Shown in pieces: positions 1 through 8,304 of a stretch of DNA of 64,000 nt (within the stretch, counting starts at the first letter, position 1; every line of letters begins with the position of its first letter). The stretch is from contig NZ_JANQBD010000020.1 of NCBI RefSeq assembly GCF_024722015.1, positions 1 to 64,000 on the forward strand. Direction: 5' to 3'. Source of the DNA: Paenibacillus radicis (ex Xue et al. 2023). GTDB lineage: Bacteria > Bacillota > Bacilli > Paenibacillales > NBRC-103111. The notes below the pieces were generated by a model. It saw nothing but the letters and a program-made list of their open reading frames with translations. It was not told the origin of the DNA and searched no databases. Both the position numbers and the translations under genes were made by a program.

Positions 1-125
1 GAACCTGTTCGTCAGTCGACCTGTAATGGTGAAGTGAAGAGCCGTATGCGTTAATAGCGCACGTACGGATCTGTGAGGGGTAAGGGGCGCAATCCAAGAG
101 AAGGAGAGGCCCCGCCTACTCGACT
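1..125 (+). ncRNA. Group II intron, 3' end (domains V and VI)
   Basis: Positions 39-80 form a typical bacterial group II intron domain V: the AGC catalytic triad at 40-42, a GCCGTATGCG / CGCACGTACGG hairpin, then CTGTGAGGGG. Positions 81-113 form a domain VI-like hairpin (ggggc at 84-88 pairs with gcccc at 109-113), and the sequence continues into CCTACTCGAC, the usual 3' end of many bacterial group II introns (3' boundary near 125). The rest of the ribozyme and any reverse transcriptase lie upstream of the window. Whether the intron is complete and active cannot be seen. Confidence 0.82.
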
Positions 126-156
126 ATTTGGAGCGAATGAGGAATAATATGCCCAA

Positions 157-203
157 AACAGAGAGATAACGGAAGCCGTTGTTACGTTATCTCTCTGTTT
201 TTT
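157..203 (+). terminator. Rho-independent terminator just after the group II intron
   Basis: A 13-bp stem (acagagagataac at 159-170 region against gttatctctctgt at 186-198) is followed by TTTTTTT. It ends the transcript that carries the intron, or belongs to the gene the intron interrupted or followed. Confidence 0.85.
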
Positions 204-486
204 GTGCTTTCCACGCCATAGCGGAATGATTACTTCCGCTAATGCTTCGACTCATTATGGAAGAAGTAGTCGGCTGTAAATAAACGCATTTCGAAGTAAG
301 GAAGTAAAGCATAGGACAAATAAAAACAAGAAGCTTATTGTTGGAATAAAGTGGAATGTCAGAAGTGGGACAAGCATAGGATGGTATTAGTTATATCCAA
401 GACGGATACTTGAACGATTGAACAAGTAGTTCGAGTGCAGCATTATTGTCATGGGTATAATTAACTACCTGGAGGTGCGGAAGCCC
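204..486. other. Intergenic, no gene seen
   Basis: There is no convincing open frame on either strand. A 7-bp inverted repeat (agcggaa at about 220-226 and ttccgct at about 234-240) is the only structure noticed. The last part carries the ribosome site of the next gene (ggaggtg at 471-477). Confidence 0.5.
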
Positions 487-1050
487 ATGAAAAACCGTTT
501 AATTCGCAGCTTATTAGTCCTGATATTATTCATTTCATTTCCTCCGCTTGCACTTGCTAATTCTCCGGCGAGTTCTTCGAATGAATCTTCTGTTCCAAGT
601 AACTCCGCGAAGCAGAAGAAGACGTACGAAGTCAAATTTCCAAGCTTTAAGATTATGATCAACAACATACATTTGAATAATGGAATATTGAGATACCCTG
701 TTTTAATATATGAAGGTGTAACTTATTTCCCTATGACATGGGGATTTACACAAGCCCTTGGGTTAGATGTGCGTTGGGATTCCGAGAAAGGCTTCGCTAT
801 TAATAAAAGCAATCAAGCGCCCAAAAAGCTTGCCAATGAAGTGGCCATCATTTCGGCTAGACATTTGTATGCCAAACTGCCGGACTTCTCAATTCGTGTG
901 AACAACAATGAAATTGATAATGACAAAGAGGAATACCCGATTTTAGTTTTTAACGACGTCACTTATTTTCCGATGACCTGGCGATTTGCTGTAGAGGAAC
1001 TGGGGTTGAAAATAAGCCTCGAAAACAATAAATTTAGCATATCCAAATAA
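487..1050 (+). CDS. Secreted protein with two copper-amine-oxidase-N-like (stalk) repeats
   Basis: The start is set at ATG 487 because GGAGGTG at 471-477 precedes it; an in-frame ATG at 451 has no ribosome site. The 187-aa product begins with a Sec signal peptide (hydrophobic segment up to PLALA), then a Ser/Asn-rich linker. Two homologous segments of about 55 residues follow, each with a hydrophobic strand, a YPVLIYEGVTYFPMTW-type block and a Gly-Leu-rich turn. This is the pattern of the copper amine oxidase N-terminal-like domain, common in secreted Paenibacillus proteins and not evidence of amine oxidase activity. It is monocistronic, followed by the FMN riboswitch region. Function unknown. 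Confidence 0.75.
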   Translation: MKNRLIRSLLVLILFISFPPLALANSPASSSNESSVPSNSAKQKKTYEVKFPSFKIMINNIHLNNGILRYPVLIYEGVTYFPMTWGFTQALGLDVRWDSEKGFAINKSNQAPKKLANEVAIISARHLYAKLPDFSIRVNNNEIDNDKEEYPILVFNDVTYFPMTWRFAVEELGLKISLENNKFSISK

Positions 1051-1165
1051 ATAAATATATTAACTAATTAAAAGTGAGGATAATTTCCTTGCTTTTTTTT
1101 TGAGTTAATGATAATATTTCTAATCAATTGGGGTATTTTGAATATTCAGATACCTACAGCAAGAT

Positions 1166-1329
<164 letters not shown>

Positions 1330-1482
1330 CGGGAACGGTTTTATTTTGTCATGGCTTATATTGTGACCAGCCTTGGTTTTTCAATTAACAGTCTCAACGA
1401 CTGTTTACTTTGTGCTGTCATTATTTTTTAGCTATGCCAAATGGACTATTTGTTCTGCGTTTTTACGAATGCCTATCAAACA

Positions 1483-1517
1483 CAAGCCCCTTTTCTCAGG
1501 AAAAGTGGGCTTTTTTG
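1483..1517 (+). terminator. Riboswitch-controlled terminator upstream of ribD
   Basis: AAGCCCC plus TTTTC (1484-1495) pairs with GAAAA plus GTGGGCTT (1500-1512), followed by a T run. It lies between the FMN aptamer and ribD, so it is the probable expression platform: FMN bound, transcription stops here (inference from the family). The pairing of a competing antiterminator was not resolved. Confidence 0.8.
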
Positions 1518-1574
1518 TTGCAAAAAGTGTACAAAGCGACCGTGACATTGAAATTCGGGGGAGGGAGTTGAATT

Positions 1575-2687
1575 TTGCAGCTTTTGAATGATGAATACTA
1601 CATGCGGTTAGCCATACAGCTTGCAGCAGGCGCAACAGGTCAAACCGGCATAAACCCGGTAGTCGGTTGCGTGCTGGTGAAAGAAGGCCGCATCATTGGA
1701 ATGGGAGCTCATCTGAAACGTGGAACTCCCCATGCTGAAATTCATGCTCTACAGATGGCTGGGGCGGAAGCAGAGGGCAGCACGGCCTACGTCACATTGG
1801 AGCCCTGCAGCCACTATGGCCAAACGCCGCCATGCAGCGATCGGTTGATTCAGGAAAAGGTTAAACGGGTAGTCGTCGGCTGCAGCGATCCCAATCCTCT
1901 AGTAGCGGGAACAGGCATTGCCAAGCTCAGAAATCATGGTATTCAAGTGGATGTTGGCTTGCTGGAGACTGAAGCCCGACAGTTGAACGAAGTCTTCAAT
2001 AAGTTCATTATAACGCGTCGGCCATTTGTAACGTTGAAAACGGCCAGTACACTGGATGGCAAGATCGCTTCGCGCACAGGTGATAGTAAATGGATTACGA
2101 ATGCAGAATCCAGAAGTTATGTGCATACATTGCGCCACCGGCATCAATCGATTATGGTCGGGATCGGAACTGTGCTAAGCGATGATCCGCTGTTAACGAC
2201 CCGATTGGAAGTGCCGGGATTGCACCCGATTCGCGTGATAGTAGATTCAGGCTTGCGTCTGCCGCTGGATGCCAAAGTTGTCGTGGACCGCTCGATTGAA
2301 ACCATTGTGCTTACTACAGAGGAAGCAGCGGCAACCAAACGGGATGAGCTGGAAGCTGCCGGTGTAACCGTGTTGGCTTGCGGCGCCGGACCAAAGGTTG
2401 ATCTGGCCAAAGCAATGGAATTGCTGGGTGAAAGAGAAATTTCATCCATTTTACTTGAAGGCGGTGGACAGCTCAATGGGTCCATGCTGGAGCTTGGCTT
2501 GATTGACAAGTTGCTGATGTTCTTTGCACCCAAAATTGTCGGAGGCGGCAATCAAGCTCCTGATAATTTTCAATTCTCCGGTTTCGAATCCATGAAGGAT
2601 GCTATCCAACTGGAGCGGACTCAGGTGCAGCAGTTTGGGGAAGATATTTGTATTGCCGGTTATCCGCTTTATAGGAACGAGGTGTAG
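1575..2687 (+). CDS. ribD: Bifunctional riboflavin biosynthesis deaminase/reductase RibD
   Basis: Converts the 2,5-diamino-pyrimidinone product of GTP cyclohydrolase II through deamination, then reduces the ribose side chain. The N-terminal zinc deaminase domain shows HAE (residues 53-55) and PCSHYGQTPPC (cysteines 78 and 87). The C-terminal half (about 150-365) is a DHFR-like reductase domain. Start is TTG 1575, with GGGGGAGGG at 1557-1566; the conserved DEYYMRLAI block begins at residue 6, so a later ATG at 1602 would cut the family start. First gene of the rib operon; its stop is 3 nt before ribE. Length 370 aa is normal. Confidence 0.97.
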   Translation: MQLLNDEYYMRLAIQLAAGATGQTGINPVVGCVLVKEGRIIGMGAHLKRGTPHAEIHALQMAGAEAEGSTAYVTLEPCSHYGQTPPCSDRLIQEKVKRVVVGCSDPNPLVAGTGIAKLRNHGIQVDVGLLETEARQLNEVFNKFIITRRPFVTLKTASTLDGKIASRTGDSKWITNAESRSYVHTLRHRHQSIMVGIGTVLSDDPLLTTRLEVPGLHPIRVIVDSGLRLPLDAKVVVDRSIETIVLTTEEAAATKRDELEAAGVTVLACGAGPKVDLAKAMELLGEREISSILLEGGGQLNGSMLELGLIDKLLMFFAPKIVGGGNQAPDNFQFSGFESMKDAIQLERTQVQQFGEDICIAGYPLYRNEV

Positions 2688-2690
2688 GGA

Positions 2691-3353
2691 ATGTTTACAG
2701 GTATTATTGAAGAGATCGGCACCATGCGCAGGATAACGAAGCAGGGACAAGCGATGGTTTTGACGGTCGGGGCGAAACGGATATTGGAGGATGTACATCT
2801 AGGGGACAGCATATCGGTGAATGGCGTTTGTTTAACTGTTATCCAGTTCGATGAAACTTCAATAACAGTCGACGTGATGCCGGAAACATTCCGCAGAACA
2901 ACGCTCCAAAAGCTTCATGTAGGCGATCAAGTCAATTTGGAGCGCGCGATGGCTTCGGGGGGCCGTTTTGGCGGTCACATCGTTCAAGGGCATGTTGATT
3001 CTACAGGGATCATTACAGGCCGTGTCCCAGAGGAGAACGCTGTTGTGTTTCAAATTGAGCCGGAGGACACAGAAGTACTTAGATATATGATTCCACACGG
3101 CTCCATTACAATAGACGGGATTAGCTTGACATTAGTGCAAGTAACGGAGCAGCGGTTCACGGTATCGATAATACCTCATACTTTGGCACAAACGGTTTTA
3201 CAGACGAAGCAGCCAGGAGATCAAGTTAATCTTGAGGCAGATGTTCTCGGTAAATATATTGAAAAGCTGTTGAATTCCCGCGGCGGTAGCGGACCGGTAA
3301 AAAAGCAAAGCACTTTAACCGAAGCTTTTCTGGCGGACAATGGATTTATTTAA
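2691..3353 (+). CDS. ribE: Riboflavin synthase, alpha chain
   Basis: Dismutates two molecules of 6,7-dimethyl-8-ribityllumazine to riboflavin. The N-terminal MFTGIIEEIG is the family signature, and the 220-aa chain is made of two lumazine-binding barrels in tandem (about 1-97 and 98-195; each has a GDxxxVxGVxLT-like block, NGVCLTV and DGISLTL). It begins 3 nt after ribD; the ribosome site overlaps the ribD end (acgaggtg). Called ribE in Bacillus nomenclature, ribC in some others. Confidence 0.96.
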   Translation: MFTGIIEEIGTMRRITKQGQAMVLTVGAKRILEDVHLGDSISVNGVCLTVIQFDETSITVDVMPETFRRTTLQKLHVGDQVNLERAMASGGRFGGHIVQGHVDSTGIITGRVPEENAVVFQIEPEDTEVLRYMIPHGSITIDGISLTLVQVTEQRFTVSIIPHTLAQTVLQTKQPGDQVNLEADVLGKYIEKLLNSRGGSGPVKKQSTLTEAFLADNGFI

Positions 3354-3396
3354 TCGAATAGAGAGTAAAAGAGATAAGGAAAGGCAGGGAGTGGAA

Positions 3397-4611
3397 ATGA
3401 CGGAACCTATCCAATTTCATACGATTGAAGAAGCCATTTATGATTTGATCCTGGGTAAAATTATCATCGTTGTCGACGATGAAGATCGCGAGAATGAAGG
3501 GGACTTTATCGCATTAGCGGATAAAGCAACTCCGGAGGTCATTAACTTTATGATCAAGGAAGGCCGTGGACTTGTCTGCGTACCCATTACGGAGGAACGT
3601 GCCCAGGAGCTGGAGCTTCCCCCGATGGTGGCAAGAAACACAGATTATCATGGCACCGCGTTTACAGTTTCCGTGGATCACAGTGATACGACAACTGGCA
3701 TCTCCGCATCGGAGCGTTCCATGACAGTTAAAGCTTTGATCGATCCATCTACGAAGGCTCATAATTTTCGGCGTCCCGGTCACATATTTCCATTGATCGC
3801 CAAAAAAGGCGGTGTGCTGCGGAGAACCGGGCATACAGAGGCTGCGGTAGATCTGGCCCGGATGTGCGGCTCATACCCGGCTGCTGTTATTTGCGAGGTC
3901 ATTAAAGAGGACGGGGAAATGGCTCGTGTTCCTGAGCTGCTTGAGTTCAGCCGCAAGCATGAGATGAAAATCATTACGATTCGGGATCTTATTCAATACC
4001 GCAATCTGAAAGAAAAACTAATTCAGCGTGAGGTTGAAGTAAAGCTTCCCACGGACTACGGTGACTATAATGCGGTAGCTTATACGAACGCATTGGATTC
4101 TAAAGAGCATGTTGCATTGGTCAAAGGCAAAATTGACGGATCGGTTCCTACGTTGGTTCGGGTGCATTCCGAATGCTTGACCGGTGATGTATTTCATTCC
4201 CATCGTTGTGACTGCGGGCCACAGTTAAATGCAGCGCTGAAGCAGATTGACGAAGCAGGTTCAGGTGTGCTGCTATACATGCGGCAAGAGGGTCGCGGTA
4301 TCGGCTTGATTAACAAATTGAAGGCCTACGTGCTTCAGGAACAAGGTTTAGACACGGTTGACGCGAATATTAAGCTGGGCTTTGCCCCTGATTTGCGGGA
4401 ATACGGTATTGGCGCTCAAATTCTAAAAGATTTAGGAGTTTCCCAAATCCGTCTGCTTACCAACAATCCGCGGAAGATTAAAGGGTTGGAGGGTTATGGT
4501 TTAGAAGTAGTGGAGCGTGTTCCCATTCAGATGGAAGAAAACGAGTCCAACTCCAATTATTTGCATACGAAGCAAGAAAAATTAGGCCATTTGCTTGATT
4601 TTCAAATATAA
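3397..4611 (+). CDS. ribBA: Bifunctional 3,4-dihydroxy-2-butanone-4-phosphate synthase / GTP cyclohydrolase II
   Basis: Supplies both precursors of lumazine. Residues 1-205 are the DHBP synthase domain with the acidic DDEDRENEGD loop (27-36). Residues 206-404 are GTP cyclohydrolase II with the zinc cysteines C260, C271 and C273 (SECLTGD...HRCDCG) and the RQEGRGIGL block. Start at ATG 3397 follows GCAGGGAGTGG; an upstream in-frame ATG at 3340 overlaps ribE and has no ribosome site. 404 aa, a normal fused length. Confidence 0.97.
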   Translation: MTEPIQFHTIEEAIYDLILGKIIIVVDDEDRENEGDFIALADKATPEVINFMIKEGRGLVCVPITEERAQELELPPMVARNTDYHGTAFTVSVDHSDTTTGISASERSMTVKALIDPSTKAHNFRRPGHIFPLIAKKGGVLRRTGHTEAAVDLARMCGSYPAAVICEVIKEDGEMARVPELLEFSRKHEMKIITIRDLIQYRNLKEKLIQREVEVKLPTDYGDYNAVAYTNALDSKEHVALVKGKIDGSVPTLVRVHSECLTGDVFHSHRCDCGPQLNAALKQIDEAGSGVLLYMRQEGRGIGLINKLKAYVLQEQGLDTVDANIKLGFAPDLREYGIGAQILKDLGVSQIRLLTNNPRKIKGLEGYGLEVVERVPIQMEENESNSNYLHTKQEKLGHLLDFQI

Positions 4612-4636
4612 AAAATCGGAAGGATGTTGAACAAAC

Positions 4637-5104
4637 ATGGCAAAAGTATACGAGGGACATTTAATATCAGTAGGACTGAAATACGGAATCGTTGTTGGAA
4701 GATTTAATGAATTCATCACCAGCAAGCTGCTGGGCGGGGCTTTGGACGCGTTGAAGCGTCACGGAGCTACTGAGGATGAGGTAGAAGTGGCTTGGGTTCC
4801 CGGCGCATTTGAAATCGCGTTAATAGCACAAAAAATGGCTGAAAGCGGCAAATATGATGCAGTCATCACATTAGGTGCCGTAATTCGTGGTTCAACTCCA
4901 CATTTCGATTATGTATGCAGTGAAGCAGCAAAAGGGGTGGCAGCTATCAATCTAAAGACTGGCGTGCCTACTATTTTTGGAGTGTTGACTACAGATTCCA
5001 TCGAGCAAGCGGTAGAGCGAGCAGGCACTAAGGCCGGTAATAAGGGCTGGGAAGCAGCTGTAACTGCAATTGAAATGGCAAATTTGACAAAACAACTATC
5101 TTAA
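4637..5104 (+). CDS. ribH: 6,7-dimethyl-8-ribityllumazine synthase
   Basis: Condenses the ribityl pyrimidinedione with dihydroxybutanone phosphate. The 155-aa product has the family blocks GRFNEFIT, VPGAFEIAL, GAVIRGSTPHFDYV (with the catalytic His) and GVLTTDSIEQA. Bacterial homologues form 60-subunit shells around riboflavin synthase. Last gene of the rib operon, with a ribosome site GGAAGGATG about 10 nt before the start. Confidence 0.97.
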   Translation: MAKVYEGHLISVGLKYGIVVGRFNEFITSKLLGGALDALKRHGATEDEVEVAWVPGAFEIALIAQKMAESGKYDAVITLGAVIRGSTPHFDYVCSEAAKGVAAINLKTGVPTIFGVLTTDSIEQAVERAGTKAGNKGWEAAVTAIEMANLTKQLS

Positions 5105-5128
5105 TTTAGCTTTTTCCTATAAAATCAG

Positions 5129-5178
5129 TATAATAGAGTAAACTACACATGCTGAGTTTCCTTATGGAAGCTCAGCAT
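5129..5178 (+). promoter_or_regulatory. Possible -10 box and strong hairpin between ribH and scpA
   Basis: TATAAT at 5129-5134 is a good sigma-A -10 box, with only a weak -35. Directly after it a 13-bp stem (ATGCTGAGTTTCC at 5149-5161, loop TTAT, GGAAGCTCAGCAT at 5166-5178) lacks a T run, so it is not a standard terminator. It would fold at the 5' end of the scpA transcript, or close the rib transcript by a weak route. Confidence 0.45.
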
Positions 5179-5230
5179 TGCTTGCGAAAGAACCATTTAT
5201 TATGTATGCCAAAGGATATTTAAATAATTA

Positions 5231-5272
5231 TTGCTTACGAAGATAGCTTTCATCTGGAAAGCTTTTAGGGGG
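5231..5272 (+). promoter_or_regulatory. Recurrent leader motif, copy 1 (at the scpA ribosome site)
   Basis: TTGCTTACGAAG is followed by a 7-bp hairpin (AGCTTTC at 5245-5251, GAAAGCT at 5257-5263) and TTTAGGGGG, which is the ribosome site of scpA. Related copies are at 8255, 34306 and 46118. The hairpin arm sequence changes between copies while pairing is kept. Confidence 0.6.
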
Positions 5273-5281
5273 AAAATCTAG

Positions 5282-6073
5282 TTGGATAAAGTTACATACA
5301 AACTGGATATGTTTGAGGGCCCCCTCGATTTGCTGCTGCATCTTATAGATAAATCTGAGGTAGACATATATAACATCCCTATCAAGGAAATTACAGATCA
5401 ATATATGGCTTATATAGGAGATATGCAGGAGCTGGAGCTTGAAGTAACGAGTGAATTTCTTGTTATGGCAGCAACGCTTTTGTCTATTAAAAGCAAGATG
5501 TTATTGCCGAAGCCGCCTATTATTGAGTTTGATTATGATGATGATTATATGCTCGATGAGGACTATGATCCGCGAGCTGAGCTCGTGGCCAAGCTGATTG
5601 AGTATCGTAAATATAAAGCGATAGCCGACCATTTAAGAGATAAAGAGCTGGAGCGAAGCCTCATCTATACCCGTGAGCCTGAGGATTTGACCCCTTACAT
5701 CCCTCATATAATTGAGAATCCGGTCAAGGGTCTGAATGTTGCAGATTTGGTATATGCTTTTCAAAAGGCACTTCGGAGAATGACAAGCCGGAACATGATT
5801 GCCAAAATCCGCAAGGATGAGATATCTGTTAAGGATCGGATGAAGGAAGTTGTGTTATGGCTTGAGCAAGCTGGCGGCAAGCTGCTGTTCTCTAAATTAA
5901 TTGACGAGGACATGTCCCGTGAAGGGATTGTTACAACATTTTTAGCGCTGCTTGAATTGATGAAGATAAAGGCTGTTGTATGCTACCAGCATCGATTATT
6001 TGAGGAAATTGTGATTCAGGCAAGAGAGGATGGGACAGCAAATGGATTCACGGCAGATGAAATCAGTTATTGA
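5282..6073 (+). CDS. scpA: Segregation and condensation protein A
   Basis: Kleisin subunit that bridges the SMC dimer in the bacterial condensin complex. The N-terminal FEGPLDLLLHLI (residues 12-23) is the hallmark; the acidic middle section (about 85-105) and the C-terminal winged helix (about 185-250) fit the family. 263 aa. The start codon is TTG at 5282 after AGGGGG. It overlaps scpB. The ribosome site is part of the recurrent leader motif at 5231. Confidence 0.95.
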   Translation: MDKVTYKLDMFEGPLDLLLHLIDKSEVDIYNIPIKEITDQYMAYIGDMQELELEVTSEFLVMAATLLSIKSKMLLPKPPIIEFDYDDDYMLDEDYDPRAELVAKLIEYRKYKAIADHLRDKELERSLIYTREPEDLTPYIPHIIENPVKGLNVADLVYAFQKALRRMTSRNMIAKIRKDEISVKDRMKEVVLWLEQAGGKLLFSKLIDEDMSREGIVTTFLALLELMKIKAVVCYQHRLFEEIVIQAREDGTANGFTADEISY

Positions 6074-6659
6074 GGGCCTTCTGTTTGTAGCGGGTGATGA
6101 AGGTCTCGATGTCAAACATTTAGCCGAGGTGCTTGAGCAAAATACTGATTTCATCAGGGGGCTCGTATTGGATCTGAAAGCTGATTTGCGCCGCGGTAAG
6201 CGAGGGCTGCAAATCGTGGAGCTTGCAGGAACTTTTCAATTAACAACCTTGCCGGCACATGCTCCTTTTTTTGAGCGGCTAGCGTATTCCCCATCCCGCA
6301 CTTCATTATCACAGGCAGCGTTAGAGACATTGGCAATTGTTGCTTATAAGCAGCCTATCACCAGAGTAGAAATTGAGGAAATCCGAGGGGTTAAAGCCGA
6401 TCGTGCCTTGCAGACACTGGTGGCCAAAGATTTAATTCATGAGGTGGATCGCGCAGATGCTCCAGGCCGTCCTATTTTGTATGGGACAACTAAATCATTT
6501 CTCGATTATTTTGCTTTGGCCAGTATTGCAGAGCTCCCGGAATCATCGCTATTCCATAATGAAGATAATTTAGAGGAAGAAACCAGGCTTTTATTCGATA
6601 AGCTCGGAAGTGAGGACACTACACAAATTACCTTCGAGGATGTATCTGACACGGAATAA
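6042..6659 (+). CDS. scpB: Segregation and condensation protein B
   Basis: Winged-helix (kite) partner of ScpA in SMC-ScpAB. The product (205 aa from ATG 6042) has IEGLLFVAGDEGL near its N-terminus and the central ETLAIVAYKQPITRVEIEEI..GV..D segment typical of ScpB. ATG 6042 is preferred because AGAGAGGA at 6023-6030 would sit too close to an in-frame ATG at 6030; both are possible. It overlaps the end of scpA, as in most Firmicutes, implying translational coupling. Confidence 0.94.
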   Translation: MDSRQMKSVIEGLLFVAGDEGLDVKHLAEVLEQNTDFIRGLVLDLKADLRRGKRGLQIVELAGTFQLTTLPAHAPFFERLAYSPSRTSLSQAALETLAIVAYKQPITRVEIEEIRGVKADRALQTLVAKDLIHEVDRADAPGRPILYGTTKSFLDYFALASIAELPESSLFHNEDNLEEETRLLFDKLGSEDTTQITFEDVSDTE

Positions 6660-6736
6660 GCAGGCATACAACAGGTATAAACAGGCAGAACGGCCTGATT
6701 GTAACAGCGAATGTTTTGCCAATACAGGGCTATACT

Positions 6737-6791
6737 AACTCCTAAATGAGAAGAAGCAGCGCTTCTTGCATTGGGAGTTTTTCTTTTTCCC
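6737..6791 (+). terminator. Terminator after scpB
   Basis: Two-part stem: AACTCC(TAA) at 6737-6745 with (TTG)GGAGTT at 6771-6779, enclosing AAGAAGC / GCTTCTT (6751-6757 and 6761-6767), followed by TTTTTCTTTTT. Confidence 0.85.
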
Positions 6792-6820
6792 ATGAAGGCT
6801 GCGGGAGTGGAGGGTTAATC

Positions 6821-7495
6821 ATGGTTTGGCCCTGGATTGCAGGAGTAGCTGTTGTATTATTGGTCATGTTAATTTCAAGTAATGTGAAGTTTAGTCTTAC
6901 ATTGATGCGAAAAAAAGATGATGATGAAATTGTTTTCGATGTCCGAGCTGTATTTGGCTTAGTGAAGAAACGAATCACAGTCCCTGTTATTGTTTTTAAA
7001 GGCTTTTCTGAAGGAGTAGGTATCAAGGCGGAATACGTGGATAAAGCCCAGGAGCATGTAGTTTCCGATACAGAGAAAAAAATTACAAAAAAAACAATTA
7101 AAGAAGCTTTTGATGCAATGCGCGATCTTCTGAGTCATTGCTTTCAATTTCACCAGTGGCTTCTAAATACATTGGGACATATTCATTGTACACGAGTAGT
7201 TTGGAAAACGTCTGTGGGAGTTGGCGACGCTGCTGAAACTGCATTAACGACAGGTATGGTATGGGGATTAAAAACTTCACTGCTAGGATTTGTGTTTCGG
7301 TTCATTAAACTGGATACCCGACCGGAACTTAGGGTTGAACCAAAATTCAACGAGGTGAAGTTTTCAACTGAGGTACTGTGCCTGGCCCGAATTCGTTTGT
7401 ATTATATTATGTTGGCCGGATTTCATTTGCTCGTTCGGATTATAAAGGTCAAGGATGGTTGGAGAACATGGCAGCGTGTACTGTTTAAGGCATAA
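6821..7495 (+). CDS. ytfI: DUF2953 family membrane protein (YtfI-like)
   Basis: 224 aa from ATG 6821, chosen because GTGGAGGG at 6807-6814 precedes it. An N-terminal transmembrane helix (WPWIAGVAVVLLVMLI) is followed by a soluble domain and a second hydrophobic stretch near the C-terminus. The composition and the neighbour ytfJ match the DUF2953/YtfI family, whose gene is next to ytfJ in Bacillus and is associated with sporulation. Molecular function unknown. Confidence 0.75.
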   Translation: MVWPWIAGVAVVLLVMLISSNVKFSLTLMRKKDDDEIVFDVRAVFGLVKKRITVPVIVFKGFSEGVGIKAEYVDKAQEHVVSDTEKKITKKTIKEAFDAMRDLLSHCFQFHQWLLNTLGHIHCTRVVWKTSVGVGDAAETALTTGMVWGLKTSLLGFVFRFIKLDTRPELRVEPKFNEVKFSTEVLCLARIRLYYIMLAGFHLLVRIIKVKDGWRTWQRVLFKA

Positions 7496-7548
7496 GTCAG
7501 GGCGCTAGCCGGATCGTGCATTGTGATTTTTTGACAACAGGAATTCGA

Positions 7549-7578
7549 GAATATGCCGCATCCTTGCAGGGAATTCTA
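7549..7578 (+). promoter_or_regulatory. Possible forespore (sigma-F/G type) promoter of ytfJ
   Basis: GAATA at 7549-7553 and AATTCTA at 7572-7578, spaced by 18 nt, resemble the GYATA / CATnnTA pattern of sigma-F and sigma-G promoters. ytfJ homologues are forespore-expressed, which fits. Pattern match only. Confidence 0.35.
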
Positions 7579-7625
7579 ACAAATGCTTAAAAGAACTTTT
7601 TTATAAAAAGATGAAGGAGGACGAT

Positions 7626-8117
7626 ATGACGATGACAGAACATCCGATACAAGGGTTAATGAAGACGGCCATGGAAAACATCAAAGAGATGGTGGACGTT
7701 AACACAATTGTAGGTGACCCTGTGGAAACCCCTGACGGAAGTGTAATTATGCCGATATCGAAGGTAGGCTTTGGATTTGCGGCTGGAGGTAGTGAATTTA
7801 GCGCTGAGGAAAACAGTACGAGCCACAATGACGCGGCAAATGCCAAAGTATCTCTCCCATTTGGTGGAGGTAGCGGAGGTGGGGTATCGATTACTCCGAT
7901 TGCATTCCTCGTGGTAAGTAAATTAGGTGTCAAAATTGTACCGCTTGATAATCAGACACATCTGCTGGAGCGCTTGATCGATTCGGCACCGACTGTAGTG
8001 GACAGGATTCAGAGCATGATGAAAGGCAATACAGCCAATGGGATGAATACCGGTACAGGAACAAGCAATGGGACATCCGTAACTAATAATATCGAAAATC
8101 AGAACTTTATCGTCTAG
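7626..8117 (+). CDS. ytfJ: Spore protein YtfJ (GerW family)
   Basis: 163 aa from ATG 7626, five nt after AAGGAGG at 7614-7620 (ATG 7632 is also possible; ATG 7611 overlaps the ribosome site). It has the family core: HPIQGLMKTAMENIKEMVDVNTIVGDPV, PISKVGFGFAAGGSEF and a Gly-rich loop (FGGGSGGGVSITPIAFLVV). Homologues are made in the forespore and are needed for normal germination in some species. The C-terminal tail is Asn/Thr/Gly-rich and probably disordered. Confidence 0.9.
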   Translation: MTMTEHPIQGLMKTAMENIKEMVDVNTIVGDPVETPDGSVIMPISKVGFGFAAGGSEFSAEENSTSHNDAANAKVSLPFGGGSGGGVSITPIAFLVVSKLGVKIVPLDNQTHLLERLIDSAPTVVDRIQSMMKGNTANGMNTGTGTSNGTSVTNNIENQNFIV

Positions 8118-8155
8118 CTTAAAGCTTTTGTATCATAATATAAAACAAAATTATG

Positions 8156-8195
8156 GCCCTGCGAGGAACTAAGTTCTTTGGCGGGGTTCTTTTTG
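8156..8195 (+). terminator. Terminator after ytfJ
   Basis: CCCTGC (8157-8162) pairs with GCGGGG (8181-8186) around an inner GAAC / GTTC stem, followed by TTCTTTTTG. Confidence 0.8.
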
Positions 8196-8254
8196 TTTGG
8201 ACATAACTGTTGTGGATAAGCATATATATGTACAAGATATAGGTCTGCAAGTCG

Positions 8255-8298
8255 TTGCTTGCGAAGTAAACTTTGCTCGAGCCAAAGTTCTTAGGAGG
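8255..8298 (+). promoter_or_regulatory. Recurrent leader motif, copy 2 (at the dacB ribosome site)
   Basis: TTGCTTGCGAAGT is followed by a 7-bp hairpin (AACTTTG at 8269-8275, CAAAGTT at 8283-8289) and CTTAGGAGG at 8290-8298, the ribosome site of the gene at 8305. Arms differ from copies 1 and 4 but pair. Confidence 0.65.
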
Positions 8299-8304
8299 AT
8301 CCAG

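Noticed and set aside
1373..1591. Open frame of 72 codons between the FMN riboswitch and ribD
   Set aside because: It covers the riboswitch terminator and overlaps ribD; no ribosome site. Treated as expression platform.
2144..2551. 135-codon frame on the minus strand inside ribD
   Set aside because: Shadow of a well-supported gene on the other strand; Ser/Thr-rich and without a ribosome site.
5149..5178. Hairpin after ribH as a rho-independent terminator
   Set aside because: Stem is strong but is followed by TGCTTGCG, not a T run; listed only as a hairpin.
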